DNA of 7,411 bases from assembly GCA_048173955.1 (NCBI GenBank), contig DBEYOB010000098.1:1-7411 (forward strand), written 5' to 3'. Within the stretch, counting starts at the first letter, position 1. Each line of letters starts with the position of its first letter. This DNA is from CAZUFB01 sp048173955. GTDB lineage: Bacteria; Actinomycetota; Coriobacteriia; Coriobacteriales; UMGS124. The notes beneath the pieces are model-generated. The model ran no database searches and was not told the origin of the DNA. It saw only the letters and a program-made list of their open reading frames with translations. The position numbers and the translations under genes are program-made. This document shows positions 7,356 through 7,411 of this stretch, piece by piece.

Positions 7356-7363
7356 CGAGACAA

Positions 7364-7371
7364 CCCCCCTT
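7364..7371 (-). promoter_or_regulatory. Probable ribosome binding site of secF
   Basis: AAGGGGGG on the minus strand, 8 bases before the secF ATG at 7355. It begins at the last base of a TGA that would end an upstream frame (the proposed secD). It is a G-rich variant of the Shine-Dalgarno sequence and supports the chosen secF start. Confidence 0.6.
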
Positions 7372-7411
7372 CACGACGGCTGCGGCGTGCGCGCCGGAGC
7401 CCTCCCCGCGC
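7371..7411 (-). CDS. secD: Probable C-terminal end of SecD, cut by window edge
   Basis: One minus-strand frame entering from the right edge reads AGRAPARTPQPS and stops at TGA (7371-7373), 15 bases before the secF start. SecD is almost always encoded directly upstream of a separate SecF, and an Ala/Pro/Arg-rich tail is a plausible SecD end. Nothing diagnostic of SecD is visible in these twelve codons, so this call rests on position and on the stop overlapping the secF ribosome binding site. The other two frames are open through this short stretch and cannot be excluded. Confidence 0.45.
   Translation of the reverse strand, partial: AGRAPARTPQPS

Noticed and set aside
7356..7370. Possible promoter or terminator between secD and secF
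   Set aside because: Only 15 bases, fully explained by a G-rich ribosome binding site; no room for a promoter and no hairpin with a T run.
1..7411. CRISPR arrays, insertion sequences, tRNA or rRNA genes, direct repeat arrays
   Set aside because: None seen on either strand. The repeated gcg/cgc and gtcg/cgag strings are codon-bias texture within genes rather than ordered repeats.

Overview
The window is very GC-rich (clearly well above 60% by eye), with third codon positions nearly all G or C. Every gene I can support lies on the minus strand. The gene set, the RSH-type RelA with an actinobacterial-looking synthetase loop, and the separate SecD/SecF arrangement suggest a GC-rich actinobacterium. 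The class Coriobacteriia (Eggerthella/Olsenella/Collinsella relatives) is my best guess. That placement is inference; no rRNA or other direct marker is present.

Read in the direction of transcription (right to left): a probable last dozen codons of secD (7371-7411), secF (6321-7355), a giant recJ-like gene (2652-6320), relA/rel (275-2641), and the first 88 codons of a metallo-beta-lactamase-fold hydrolase that runs off the left edge (1-264). Gaps between genes are 0 to 15 bases. Stop codons abut or overlap the next ribosome binding site, so this looks like one translationally coupled operon. I see no internal promoter, terminator, RNA gene, mobile element, repeat array or CRISPR. No stretch over 300 bases lacks a gene.

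The order secD-secF-recJ-relA-MBL hydrolase is a variant of a conserved bacterial neighbourhood, secDF-recJ-apt-relA-(dtd)-gloB-like-hisS-aspS. Here apt, which normally sits between recJ and relA, is absent: only 10 bases separate the two genes.

The outstanding item is the recJ gene. It encodes 1222 residues instead of the usual 560-790, as one uninterrupted frame. The order is a complete RecJ nuclease (DHH, DHHA1, OB), a HIRAN domain, a complete superfamily 2 helicase core with RecQ-like features, and a C-terminal segment resembling the extra C-terminal domain of Firmicutes RecJ. It looks like a single-chain DNA end-processing enzyme with nuclease, end-recognition and unwinding modules. The other genes are conventional: SecD/SecF drive late steps of protein export, Rel makes and degrades (p)ppGpp, and the MBL protein is a probable glyoxalase II-like hydrolase.
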